Source: Segatella copri (GTDB taxonomy: Bacteria > Bacteroidota > Bacteroidia > Bacteroidales > Bacteroidaceae). From it: 64,000 nucleotides of DNA. A model generated the notes under the pieces. The model was not told where the DNA came from and did not search any database. It saw only the letters and a program-made list of their open reading frames with translations. The stretch spans positions 2,435,001 through 2,499,000 of the forward strand of contig NZ_JAPDVG010000001.1 of NCBI RefSeq assembly GCF_026015625.1, given 5' to 3'. Position 1 is the first letter of the stretch; every line of letters starts with the position of its first letter. Of the stretch, positions 32,624 through 41,135 are shown in pieces. The translations under genes and the position numbers were made by a program.

Positions 32624-33856
32624 TCATAATGCGAGAATAAAGTCCTTCCCGGTTGCAGCGATGAACCTGTCCATGTCCTCAAACAGCTTCTTTTGGGTTA
32701 CTCTCGCATACCGCTGCGTCATCTTCACATCCTTGTGACCGAGCATCTTGCAGATGGTCTCCATCGGCACACCTGCCTCCAGCGTAATGAGGCTGGCGAA
32801 CGAGTGTCGTCCCGAATGGTAGGAATAGGTCTTGCTCGTTTCCGCCAACTTGCAGATGGTGATGAGATCGATACGAACACGATTCGTGCTCAGCAATGGG
32901 AAAAGGGTATCTCTTGCCCCGTCCTCGTATTTCGCCATCAGCTCCAACGCCTCGGGCAGGAGTTTCACCCTGGCAAGTGTTCCGGTCTTCTTGCGGTTAT
33001 AGATGAGCCATTTGTCGCCATCCTCCAACACTTTGACATTGGCTTTCGTGATGGAAACGGTGTCTATGAAGGCTGTTCCTGCATAGCAGGCGAAAAGAAA
33101 CATGTCACGGCTAACGGATAGTCTCGGCTTGTCTTCGGGCAGTTCCGCATCACGGATTTTTATGAAATCAGACATGCTGAGAGCCTTGGGTGTCGTAACC
33201 TTTGGAGTGCCAACCCGATAATGGGCGAACAGCAGGTTCTTGCACAAGCCTCGCTCAAAGGCGATGCGGCACATCTTTTTGAAGAGCGACACATAGATGG
33301 TGATGGTTCCTGATGAAAAGCCTTTCTCGTCAAGCAAGTAATGGTGAAAGTCACTGATGAAAGGCTCGGTCAGCTGTCCGAAAGCCAAATCAGTCAACCT
33401 ATACTTCTCCCCGATGAACTCAGCGAGATTCTTGCGAATCTTTCTGTAAGTCCAGACACTGCTCTTCGACATATCAATGCCCTCATGGGTGTTGAGTTCA
33501 TTGATATGCTCGTCCACGAAGGAGAGAAGGGTGGTCTGTGTCTTGACGCTGCCCTGCAAAGCCTCCTTGACATCCTTAGCCTCGAAGTCCGTTCTCTTTT
33601 CCACAAGCACATCGAAAGCTTTTTGGATGGAAAGCAACAACTGCTCGATGTCCTTGTTGGTCTCCACGGCTTCCTTGCTCTTGCCTTCCAATCGGCTGGC
33701 ACGGGGATTCCAAAGCGATGGAGAGCAAGACAACTTGCAGGAGAACTGCGCCATAGTCCTGTTCACCGTGATGCGTCCCATGATGGGAGCTTTTCCATTC
33801 TTGTCCATTCCGCTCTTTTTTAGGTAGAGCAACACCTTGAATTTTTCGATTTTCAT
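32624..33856 (-). CDS. Tyrosine recombinase/integrase (Bacteroidetes type) 2
   Basis: About 410 residues from the ATG at 33856 (MKIEKFKVLLYLKK). Arm-binding domain, SAM-like domain (about 115-215) and catalytic domain with YHSGRHSFASL (HxxR) and GHKDVKMTQRYARV (His, Tyr). The Arg-I position reads ACYAGTAFIDTVSI, again lacking Arg. First gene of the int-int-rhuM operon; -7 box TATATTTG at 33885-33878. Tandem integrases usually act together in one element. Confidence 0.92.
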   Translation of the reverse strand: MKIEKFKVLLYLKKSGMDKNGKAPIMGRITVNRTMAQFSCKLSCSPSLWNPRASRLEGKSKEAVETNKDIEQLLLSIQKAFDVLVEKRTDFEAKDVKEALQGSVKTQTTLLSFVDEHINELNTHEGIDMSKSSVWTYRKIRKNLAEFIGEKYRLTDLAFGQLTEPFISDFHHYLLDEKGFSSGTITIYVSLFKKMCRIAFERGLCKNLLFAHYRVGTPKVTTPKALSMSDFIKIRDAELPEDKPRLSVSRDMFLFACYAGTAFIDTVSITKANVKVLEDGDKWLIYNRKKTGTLARVKLLPEALELMAKYEDGARDTLFPLLSTNRVRIDLITICKLAETSKTYSYHSGRHSFASLITLEAGVPMETICKMLGHKDVKMTQRYARVTQKKLFEDMDRFIAATGKDFILAL

Positions 33857-33949
33857 AACGCTTACATTTTGAGTGTGCAAATATAATCATTTTGTAAGCG
33901 TTCCTTGATACGCAAAACATTGAGAATCAGCGCAATAAAATCCGTTGAT

Positions 33950-34073
33950 GCACAAAGTTGCCTTTCCGCATTGTTACCTGCTTTGCATAGGTAACTGTGG
34001 CTCACGATTTAGTAACTGAACTACTTCAATATTCCTCACTCGCTTGCTTTATGCCGATTTGGCAACTTTGTGC
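33950..34073. repeat. Nested inverted repeats beyond the integrase end
   Basis: A 13-bp perfect inverted repeat, GCACAAAGTTGCC (33950-33962) and GGCAACTTTGTGC (34061-34073), encloses a 7-bp palindrome GTTACCT (33973-33979) / AGGTAAC (33989-33995). It lies 94 bp outside the integrase gene, where an attachment region would be expected. No gene in 33886-34502. Confidence 0.7.
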
Positions 34074-34153
34074 AAATCTGCTCATTCCCAACTGTTTACG
34101 TTCCAACCTCTCTTATTCTCCTTTGGTTGCTTTAGAGCTTTATGTTAAAAAAA

Positions 34154-34386
34154 CTAAGTCATAGTTTTCTCCCTCACAACTCATGGTTTCTTTCATCATA
34201 ACTCATAGGTTTCTTTCCAGCATCTCATAGGTTTCGGCACCATATCCCATGGTTTTCAAGCAAAAAAGGGCTAAAAAAACAACACGGACAAATTATCCGC
34301 AGTCTTATAAATTACTTATTTTCAACAACTTACAAGCTACCAGACAAATGAGCCGGACAAATTCAATTTGTCCGTGTTTTAAAAAT
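34154..34386. repeat. Dispersed intergenic element, copy 2
   Basis: Close copy of 8486-8759: the same CTCATAGGTTTC tandem words, the palindrome GGACAAATT-C-AATTTGTCC (about 34355-34373) and flanking text. The 31 bases just upstream (34128-34158) match the left edge of RNA element B near 13391-13422 with one mismatch. Confidence 0.8.
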
Positions 34387-34426
34387 AAAGCGTAAGCGTC
34401 TCCACTTGCCGATGTTCCCGAAATTA

Positions 34427-34504
34427 CGTCACGACGTAACATCTGAGGCGTCACGACGTAGCAATCGACGCGTCACGACGTAGCGACAGATACGTCGCGA
34501 CGTT
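34427..34504. repeat. Four palindromic units at exact 22-bp spacing
   Basis: CGTCACGACGTA begins at 34427, 34449 and 34471, and a variant CGTCGCGACGTT at 34493. Each core is an inverted repeat (CGTC-N2-GACG). The 10-bp spacers differ. The last unit overlaps the GH43 stop codon. This block is absent from the homologous copy at 8.5 kb. Confidence 0.88.
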
Positions 34505-35528
34505 ATTCCAGCGTCAGCCACCCATCTTCCGTCCAGTTGACTTTCTTCTGAACCAGGATGCTGGCGCCATTCTTTGGCACGCTGTAACCATGACAGAAGA
34601 AGAAATCGCCATCAGGGAAAGAGTAGGCAGAGCAATGGCCCATCGCCTCATATTCTTTCTTATCGCCTTCCAGAATCAGCGTACCACCGCCATTGCGCAT
34701 GTCCCTACCCTCCTTATCCAGATAAGGACCAGCCACCTTCTTGCTCCTGCCCACGGCAACACGATAGTTGCTCTTGATGCCACGGCAGCAGTAATCCCAG
34801 CTCACGAAGAGATAGTAATAACCACCATGTTTCATGATGAAAGGAGCCTCGATGGCATTGGTACCGGCAAACTTAGAAGTAGGATTCGGTTCTGCTGATG
34901 CATCGCCCACGACATGACGACGGGCGATGGTCTGAGGCTTGGCGCCCTTCTTGACATGCATCGTCTTCTTATCCAGCTTGATCATCTGGATACCATCCCA
35001 GAAAGAACCCCAGGTAAGCCAAGGGTTCCCCTTCTCATCAACAATGAAATTCGGGTCGATGGCATTCCAGTTGTCTCTATCGCCCTTGGAGGCGACGAGG
35101 CAGCCCTCATCCTTCCATCCATCCTTATCAGATAAGGAAGTATTGCTCAGCAAGCCGATGGCAGAAGTATTCTTGCCAAAGGTGGAACAGGAATAAGCCA
35201 GATACCACTTGTTCTTGAAGCGGATAACATCCGGAGCCCAGATATGCGTGGTAAAACCCGGCACACTATCATGCGTCCATGCCGGAATCTCGCTGTTCTT
35301 GAGCACGCCCTGAGGAACGATGGTCCAATGCTTGCGGTCGGTGGAAGTCATCTGCGTGATGCCATGACCTGTGCAGTAGAGATAGTACTTGCCATTCTCA
35401 TACGCCATCACGGGGTCGTGGACAAAAGGAGTATCTACAACCAAAGGCTGTTGTGCACGAGACTCAGCTGGCGCTAGCATCATGGCTATCGCCACAATGC
35501 CAAAATATTTCATTGCAGTTTGTTTCAT
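34503..35528 (-). CDS. Secreted GH43 endo-alpha-1,5-L-arabinanase-like enzyme
   Basis: 341 residues with a signal peptide (to about residue 26, SRAQ). Five-bladed propeller GH43 with all three catalytic carboxylates: Asp base in FVHDPVM, Asp in NAIDPNF, Glu acid in NAIEAPF. It probably hydrolyses the arabinan backbone or arabino-oligosaccharides in the periplasm. Last gene of the arabinan locus. Its 3' end, including the stop, overlaps a palindromic repeat array. Confidence 0.88.
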   Translation of the reverse strand: MKQTAMKYFGIVAIAMMLAPAESRAQQPLVVDTPFVHDPVMAYENGKYYLYCTGHGITQMTSTDRKHWTIVPQGVLKNSEIPAWTHDSVPGFTTHIWAPDVIRFKNKWYLAYSCSTFGKNTSAIGLLSNTSLSDKDGWKDEGCLVASKGDRDNWNAIDPNFIVDEKGNPWLTWGSFWDGIQMIKLDKKTMHVKKGAKPQTIARRHVVGDASAEPNPTSKFAGTNAIEAPFIMKHGGYYYLFVSWDYCCRGIKSNYRVAVGRSKKVAGPYLDKEGRDMRNGGGTLILEGDKKEYEAMGHCSAYSFPDGDFFFCHGYSVPKNGASILVQKKVNWTEDGWLTLE

Positions 35529-35552
35529 CTGTATATCTTCTCTATTTTTTTA

Positions 35553-35592
35553 ACAAAAAAGGGGAGTCATAGCTTCACTGCTTAACTCCCCC
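35553..35592 (-). terminator. Terminator between the two GH43 genes
   Basis: On the minus strand GGGGAGT and ACTCCCC arms (35561-35567 and 35585-35591 on the plus strand) are followed by TTTTTTG. It may reduce expression of the last GH43. Confidence 0.75.
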
Positions 35593-35638
35593 AAAGATTC
35601 TACTTAGATTCTTTTATACCTTAAAAACTAACTAACAT

Positions 35639-37297
35639 TTATTTTTTCTTGCCCCAGAAGCTCTTGCTACCACTGACGCCAGAGTATACGATAGTCAACT
35701 TGCGAGGACTAGCCTCCCAGTCAACCTCACGCTGTACCTTGAGCTTGGTAGTACCGATGGTGAGTGTATTAGAAGAAGTATCAAAGTTCCATACCTTCAC
35801 ATTAGGCCAAGCCGTACCACCCGTCATTGAGCCGTCGGCATTGAGTGTAAATTCGGTGCTGACGCGCTGTTTGCCATACTCATAAGCGAGGTCGATACCT
35901 TCCCAAGTGCCAGCCAGTTCGCTAGCCTTGATAGCCACTTGTGGCACAGCGCCATAACGCTCAGGCATGACAACAGGCCATCCGTTCTCATTCCACTTGA
36001 TACTGCGCACGCCACCCATCATCAGGGCGTTGCTATAAGCATTTCCACCTACATTCTGTGGGAAACGCTGCTGGGATACATAATACCAGTTGCCCGCGCC
36101 ATCGTCGAAGACGGCACAGTGGCTGATGCCTACCCAACCATATCCCTGGCTGAACTTATAAGGATGAGTCAAGACGGTAGGATTGTCACCTGCGCCATTG
36201 GCTGCATTAGTCACTCTGTTGTTCATCGTCTCGTAAGGACCGTCCACATTCTTGGAACGAAGCACACGGGTGTTGTAAGGAACATCCAAGCCATCGTAAG
36301 CCAAGAAGAGATAATAATATCCATCATGGTATACAACCTCAGGAGCCTCAGCTCCCTGCCAACGACTACCGTTGGTACGAGTGAAGATAAGCTTTCCGTA
36401 AGGAGCAATCTCATCTGCTGTACCGTATGACTTAGGAAGTTCTTTCAAGGTCTTGCCTGTCTCTGGGTTCAACTGCACGGCAGCGATACCGCTGTGCCAA
36501 GAGCCATAGATAAGCCAGTGCTCGCCATTAGGTGTGATGATGAACGAAGGGTCGATGGCATTGAACTTGAAGTAGCCGTCCCAGTCGCTGTTCGATTTGC
36601 GAGTCCAGTTCTTACCCTTATCAGAAGAAGAGCAAATCACGAAACCCTTGTCTGTCCACTTGTTGCTGGCTGGGTCCGTAGTCTCTGCCATACCGATGAA
36701 GGCACGCTCCGTCCAAGAGCCATCATAGGTAATGCCACCTGTCTTGATGTAGTTGTCCACCACGATGGCATAGTACATACGATAAAGATTATCCTTCACT
36801 TTTCTTACGCAAGGAGCCCAATAGCCATATTTTGGGTTGGCGATAGGAGCCAAACCTTGCTCAGCACGAATCTCGTTCAACTTAGCCTTCACCCAAGCAG
36901 GAGCCACCTTCATCGTACCACCGAGATATTCCCAGTTTACGAGGTCTTTGCTTCGACGAGCATGGAAGTGTCCATGACCATCGTGGGCATTGCCATAGCT
37001 GGCATCAGTCTGATACATATAATAATAGCCGTCGGCTGCCTTCATCACCGATGGGTCGTGCACATTGGCAAGATTCCACTGGCTACGCTTACTCCAGTCG
37101 GCTATGGATACATAGTTATCAACATAGGTTGGGCACTTGTAGTTTGCTAAGTCGGCATCCGTTGGATCACTAGGTGTTGGAGTAGGCGTAGGAGTTGGTG
37201 TAGGCTTTGGATCGTCAATTGGGTCATCGCCTCCACTGCTACAGCCTACCGCCAAAGTACAAGCGAGCAATAGTACTAAAGTATGAAGTTTCTTCAT
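35639..37297 (-). CDS. Surface-type GH43 lipoprotein (endo-arabinanase-like)
   Basis: 552 residues. Lipoprotein signal with lipobox AVGC (Cys 19) followed by SSGGDDP, resembling the Bacteroidota surface-export signal. A Pro-Thr repeat linker (about 31-45) precedes the GH43 propeller: VHDPSVM (base Asp), NAIDPSF, GAEAPEV (acid Glu). The C-terminal ~110 residues form a lipocalin-like beta domain seen in endo-arabinanases of this type. It probably makes the first cuts in arabinan at the cell surface before SusCD import. Confidence 0.88.
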   Translation of the reverse strand: MKKLHTLVLLLACTLAVGCSSGGDDPIDDPKPTPTPTPTPTPSDPTDADLANYKCPTYVDNYVSIADWSKRSQWNLANVHDPSVMKAADGYYYMYQTDASYGNAHDGHGHFHARRSKDLVNWEYLGGTMKVAPAWVKAKLNEIRAEQGLAPIANPKYGYWAPCVRKVKDNLYRMYYAIVVDNYIKTGGITYDGSWTERAFIGMAETTDPASNKWTDKGFVICSSSDKGKNWTRKSNSDWDGYFKFNAIDPSFIITPNGEHWLIYGSWHSGIAAVQLNPETGKTLKELPKSYGTADEIAPYGKLIFTRTNGSRWQGAEAPEVVYHDGYYYLFLAYDGLDVPYNTRVLRSKNVDGPYETMNNRVTNAANGAGDNPTVLTHPYKFSQGYGWVGISHCAVFDDGAGNWYYVSQQRFPQNVGGNAYSNALMMGGVRSIKWNENGWPVVMPERYGAVPQVAIKASELAGTWEGIDLAYEYGKQRVSTEFTLNADGSMTGGTAWPNVKVWNFDTSSNTLTIGTTKLKVQREVDWEASPRKLTIVYSGVSGSKSFWGKKK

Positions 37298-37348
37298 TGT
37301 TTCCTTACGTTTAGTTAGTTTTTATATCCTTTATATTTTCTTTCTAAT

Positions 37349-37392
37349 AAAGGCAGGTCTACGGAAGCCTGTTAGCATCAAGACCTACCTTT
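37349..37392. repeat. Intra-operon hairpin between SGBP and GH43 genes
   Basis: A 12-bp stem with one mismatch: AAAGGCAGGTCT (37349-37360) with AGACCTACCTTT (37381-37392). No T-run on the transcribed strand; possibly an mRNA-stability or partial-termination element. Confidence 0.6.
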
Positions 37393-37428
37393 ATTATTAT
37401 AGTTTTGCCAAAGATTTCTCTTCGAGGA

Positions 37429-39240
37429 TTATCTGCGGTGAGCACGAGTATAGTGCTTGCGAGCAGAAGATGTAGAATCGAACTTCAAGCAGCTGCTATC
37501 TACAGTAAAGTCAACATTGACATCATCAGCCTCTACAGGAATATCCAGATAATACTGTGTAGAAACCTGTCCTGTAGTACCAACCATCACTGCCAAAATA
37601 TTAACCTTACCATTTTGATTGGCTACATAAACTTGTACTTTGGCACCATTCATACCAGCAAGCCAAGTTGCCCATTCACCCTGAGTTCCTGCATGAGAGA
37701 TACTAGGAGCACCATCACCACCTACAGCGGCGCCCCATCCCCAGTTGTCAGAACGGAACACACCATACTCACTCAAATCAGCCTTGCGGAGGACTATTAC
37801 ATAATTGTTAAAATTAGCAGCTGCGCCATAATTAGTCAGAGAGAATGCACGAGCTTCACCAGAAGGGACATGAACATCTGCATCAAGGTGAGCACTCCAA
37901 AATGGACTAGTGCAATCCTCTGCACCCAAGACTGCAGGGCTAGGGGTTACGAATGTAGCAGCACTCTTCGTTACATTAACATCGAAAGTTGTCTTAACAC
38001 CATTTTTTGCAGTTACCGTAATAGCTTGCTTACCAACCTTCATAGGTACGTTAGAAAAAGTTAACTTATCAAGAGCAATGTCACGAGTCTTGCCATCCAA
38101 ATATGTAGCTTGTACTGCCAAGCCTTTTACATCTAAAGCCAAAGTTGCATTTTCTGGCAATGTTATACCAGAAGCTTCATAATATGTATAGTCAAGACGT
38201 TTAGGCGCACTTACTATATGGAGAGCTGTGATAGCTGGCACAACTTCGAATGTCTTCTGTGCAACGATAGGAGTAGAAGCATTCTCGCCCTTGAATGTCT
38301 TGTTATAGATGACGATGAGGTTCTTGGTGCCAGAAACATCCATATCGTTGATGGGAGAGAAATAAAGTTCCTTGGCAGGAATTACCTTGGTTATACCTTC
38401 CTCGAAGGTTACGGTAGCAGATACATTCTCCATTGCCTTCTCTAGGGGTGTATTCTCGTCTACTTCGGCAGGAACATTGTTCAACACCATAGAAACCGGA
38501 GCCTTATCCTGGGCAGATGTATAACCGCCGATAGGTTCTACGTTGCTCTGCATGAAATCGATGTAAGAGCCCTCAGGTACCAGGAAGCAACGGATGTTGG
38601 TATTGCTCTCGTCTGCATTCAGATTAGCAATCTTAGATGGCTGAATGTAGGTCTTGGTAACAGTACCATTGGTAATCTTCACCATGAAAGTATCTACACG
38701 GGAACGGTCAACCGTCAATGTTACCTTACCACCCAACTTATCTACACCCTTGTCTGTATCAGTTTCAAAGGTGAGATTACTCTGCACGCAGCTTCTGTCG
38801 ATATGGTCACCCCACTCAGAGTTACCGCTTGGCTGGTTATCAAAACGGATAGCACCATACTCGGTATAACCTGTTCCGCCACGATCCACATCATTGGTGA
38901 TGACGAGGGCAAAGTTCTTATAGGTGTTAGTCGCAGAAGGATTGATGTTCAGATTGAACACGGCATTCCACTTCTGGTTGTCTTGAACCACATAATACTT
39001 TGAGAATGAAGTCCAAAAGCCTGAAGAGAAATCAGTATTACCTACAGTATAGACATCCTCATTCATACCTACGAGCACTTCCTCTGTAGATTGGTTAGCT
39101 TTTTCGATTGAATCAATCTTTTCAGAGAGCCAATCAGGAGAGTTGACGCTAAACATGTCACTTCCCTCACATCCTGTAATCGCTGTCAATGTCATGGCTG
39201 CCACGCAGAAGACGGCTGCTAATTTATTTAGACGTTTCAT
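37429..39240 (-). CDS. Surface glycan-binding lipoprotein (SusE/F-position protein)
   Basis: 603 residues. Lipoprotein signal with lipobox ITGC followed by EGSD. Two related modules sit at the N- and C-terminal parts (about 65-230 with SSGFWTSFSKYYVV, and about 440-590 with TSPFWSAHLDADVHV). Bacterial Ig-like repeats lie between them (VSATVTFEEGITKVIPAKEL; LAVQATYLDGKTRDIALDKL). Directly after SusD in the operon, so it probably binds arabinan at the surface. The two FW-containing modules look like an internal duplication. Confidence 0.75.
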   Translation of the reverse strand: MKRLNKLAAVFCVAAMTLTAITGCEGSDMFSVNSPDWLSEKIDSIEKANQSTEEVLVGMNEDVYTVGNTDFSSGFWTSFSKYYVVQDNQKWNAVFNLNINPSATNTYKNFALVITNDVDRGGTGYTEYGAIRFDNQPSGNSEWGDHIDRSCVQSNLTFETDTDKGVDKLGGKVTLTVDRSRVDTFMVKITNGTVTKTYIQPSKIANLNADESNTNIRCFLVPEGSYIDFMQSNVEPIGGYTSAQDKAPVSMVLNNVPAEVDENTPLEKAMENVSATVTFEEGITKVIPAKELYFSPINDMDVSGTKNLIVIYNKTFKGENASTPIVAQKTFEVVPAITALHIVSAPKRLDYTYYEASGITLPENATLALDVKGLAVQATYLDGKTRDIALDKLTFSNVPMKVGKQAITVTAKNGVKTTFDVNVTKSAATFVTPSPAVLGAEDCTSPFWSAHLDADVHVPSGEARAFSLTNYGAAANFNNYVIVLRKADLSEYGVFRSDNWGWGAAVGGDGAPSISHAGTQGEWATWLAGMNGAKVQVYVANQNGKVNILAVMVGTTGQVSTQYYLDIPVEADDVNVDFTVDSSCLKFDSTSSARKHYTRAHRR

Positions 39241-39280
39241 ATTATATCCTATTATAAATATATAAATTGTTATTTTGGTT

Positions 39281-39316
39281 TTCCTATGGGGCTATCCTTA
39301 AGACCCCCCATAGGAA
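39281..39316. repeat. Intra-operon hairpin between SusD and SGBP genes
   Basis: A perfect 11-bp stem TTCCTATGGGG (39281-39291) with CCCCATAGGAA (39306-39316). No T-run on the minus strand. Confidence 0.75.
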
Positions 39317-39325
39317 TAGATATTA

Positions 39326-41083
39326 TTAGTTGCCCAAGTTAACTACAGGATGAACAGTCCAACCTCTTCCGAAGAAATCAGATGAGTTATCCGTATTCGT
39401 ATTAGCTGAGTTACCTGTCAGGTTAGGGTTATCATTCAACAAGCCCTGATAGATAGGCAGGAACTCATGACCTGGTACGTATGTATCGTAAGAGCTCTTC
39501 ACCTCTGAATCAACACCTACCAAAGAGTAGCTTACCGACTCCTTTGCCTTGTATGGAGAACGACGGAAGGTTCCGTGCTCCTTCAACTGAGCCAAACGAC
39601 CCTGATCATAGAAGAATCCCCAACGAATCAAATCGAAACCACGACCATACTCGCAACCGAACTCCTTTGGACGCTCTACATTGGCAATCTGCTCGAAGAG
39701 CTTATCCTTGGTATCGAAGTCTGAGAGACTCAAATCCTTCAGGTTGGCACGCTCACGAACCTGGTTAATCCAGTCGATAGCCTGCTGTGTAGGACCGTTC
39801 ACCTCGTTCTCGCACTCTGCAGCACGAAGCAAAACGTCAGAGTAACGCATCATACGGAGGTTGATACCGCAATGAAGACCGGTTGTCACCTTATCATAAA
39901 GGTTGGTACGGAAATTGGTCCACTTAGCGATAGGAAGACCACCATAGTTGTTGTTGGTTATGATGGTATCAGAAGCTGTCATCTCGCTCTTGTAAGCTAC
40001 GTTACCATTCTCAAAACCAACCCAGTCTGTCTCGTATGTACCGATGGTCCAGTAGAGACGTGGATCCAACTTACCAGCTGTGGTACGCTCCTGCTTGAAG
40101 AGGTTGTACAACCATGGAGAAGCTGAGAGGTCTGCCCATCCACCGAATCTACCTGGAGCGAAGTTAGACTCTACGGCATGACCCTGTGTAGCATTAGGAC
40201 TGGTATTACCAGGAGTCCACTCATCATCTACACCCTGTGAACCGTAGTCGAGATACTGGATTTCGAAGAGGCTCTCGGCATTGTTCTCATAAGCAGAACC
40301 CTCACGGAAGTTGTCGCCATAGTTGGCCATCAGCTTGTAAGAGCCATACTTCTTGTTCATGATGTCCTTGAGTACAACGAGTGCATCGCTATACTTATGG
40401 CGCTGCATCAGAGTGCGGGCATAGTAGCCGGCAGCAGCACCGCAGGTAGCACGACCCTTTGCCCACTCGCCACCCTCATCACGTGATGGGAGGAGAGTCA
40501 TTGCCTCTGAGAAGTCCTTCTCTACCTGATCGAGCACATCGTCGTAGGTACTGTTCTTGCCATAGAGACCATCCAGAGAAGAATAGTTGGCATAATCAGT
40601 TATCAGCGCAGGATTCTGGTAATATCCTGCCAATGTATAGTATGAATAACCGCGGAGGAAGAGAGCCTGTCCCTTGATTCGCTTCATGCTTTCGCTGAGC
40701 GAAGCATCATCGCCTGTGGTACGTGAAAGAATGAAGTTACATACATTAATAGTATAGTAAGCCTCACGCCAAGGCCACATGGAGATTTCATCCGTCACAG
40801 GGTCGTTCATGTCATCGAATGGCATGTACCATACCTGTGATGAGTTCCATACCTCATCGCCACGTGTCACATCGAGGGTATAACCCACACGTGCCGAAGA
40901 ACCTTCCATACGAATATGGTTGTATGCTGCAATAACGCACTCCTCCAGATCATCAGCATTGAAACCGAAGGTACCGGTGGTCTGCTGGTTAGGATTGGTA
41001 ACATCCAACTTGTCCTCGCAAGATGTGGTAGCCATAGCACCGAGGCCAAGGAAGAGAGCTAATGATAATTTATATAGTTTCAT
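39326..41083 (-). CDS. susD: SusD-family nutrient-binding outer-membrane lipoprotein (arabinan locus)
   Basis: 585 residues. Lipoprotein signal (MATTSCEDKLDV, Cys 22). Tetratricopeptide-type SusD fold with the hallmark N-terminal MKRIKGQALFLRGYSYYTL and C-terminal LRMMRYSDVLLRAAECENE segments. It forms the lid of the SusC transporter and captures oligosaccharides. 52 bp separate it from SusC; co-transcribed. The hairpin at 41102-41138 spans the SusC stop codon. Confidence 0.95.
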   Translation of the reverse strand: MKLYKLSLALFLGLGAMATTSCEDKLDVTNPNQQTTGTFGFNADDLEECVIAAYNHIRMEGSSARVGYTLDVTRGDEVWNSSQVWYMPFDDMNDPVTDEISMWPWREAYYTINVCNFILSRTTGDDASLSESMKRIKGQALFLRGYSYYTLAGYYQNPALITDYANYSSLDGLYGKNSTYDDVLDQVEKDFSEAMTLLPSRDEGGEWAKGRATCGAAAGYYARTLMQRHKYSDALVVLKDIMNKKYGSYKLMANYGDNFREGSAYENNAESLFEIQYLDYGSQGVDDEWTPGNTSPNATQGHAVESNFAPGRFGGWADLSASPWLYNLFKQERTTAGKLDPRLYWTIGTYETDWVGFENGNVAYKSEMTASDTIITNNNYGGLPIAKWTNFRTNLYDKVTTGLHCGINLRMMRYSDVLLRAAECENEVNGPTQQAIDWINQVRERANLKDLSLSDFDTKDKLFEQIANVERPKEFGCEYGRGFDLIRWGFFYDQGRLAQLKEHGTFRRSPYKAKESVSYSLVGVDSEVKSSYDTYVPGHEFLPIYQGLLNDNPNLTGNSANTNTDNSSDFFGRGWTVHPVVNLGN

Positions 41084-41135
41084 ATCAAATGTTCTTTTAA
41101 ATAATAATGAATCTTATTCTTGTCTATTCTCATTA

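Larger units (their letters stand above)
24094..33856. mobile_element. Mobilizable genomic element (mob region to integrases; outer ends unresolved)
   Basis: A mobilization module (24094-26903), two HTH proteins (27301-28003), then a RhuM-like protein and two tandem tyrosine recombinases (30989-33856) match the gene complement of Bacteroides/Prevotella mobilizable transposons. Two IS110-family genes sit in the middle. I found no convincing attL/attR repeat pair, so the limits given are those of the recognisable genes. Confidence 0.65.

Noticed and set aside
24041..34130. Direct repeats marking attL and attR of the mobilizable element
   Set aside because: I compared the flanks by eye and found no convincing shared core longer than a few bases; ends left undefined.
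34427..34504. Possible CRISPR array
   Set aside because: Units are 12 bp palindromes with 10-bp spacers, only four copies, no leader and no cas genes.
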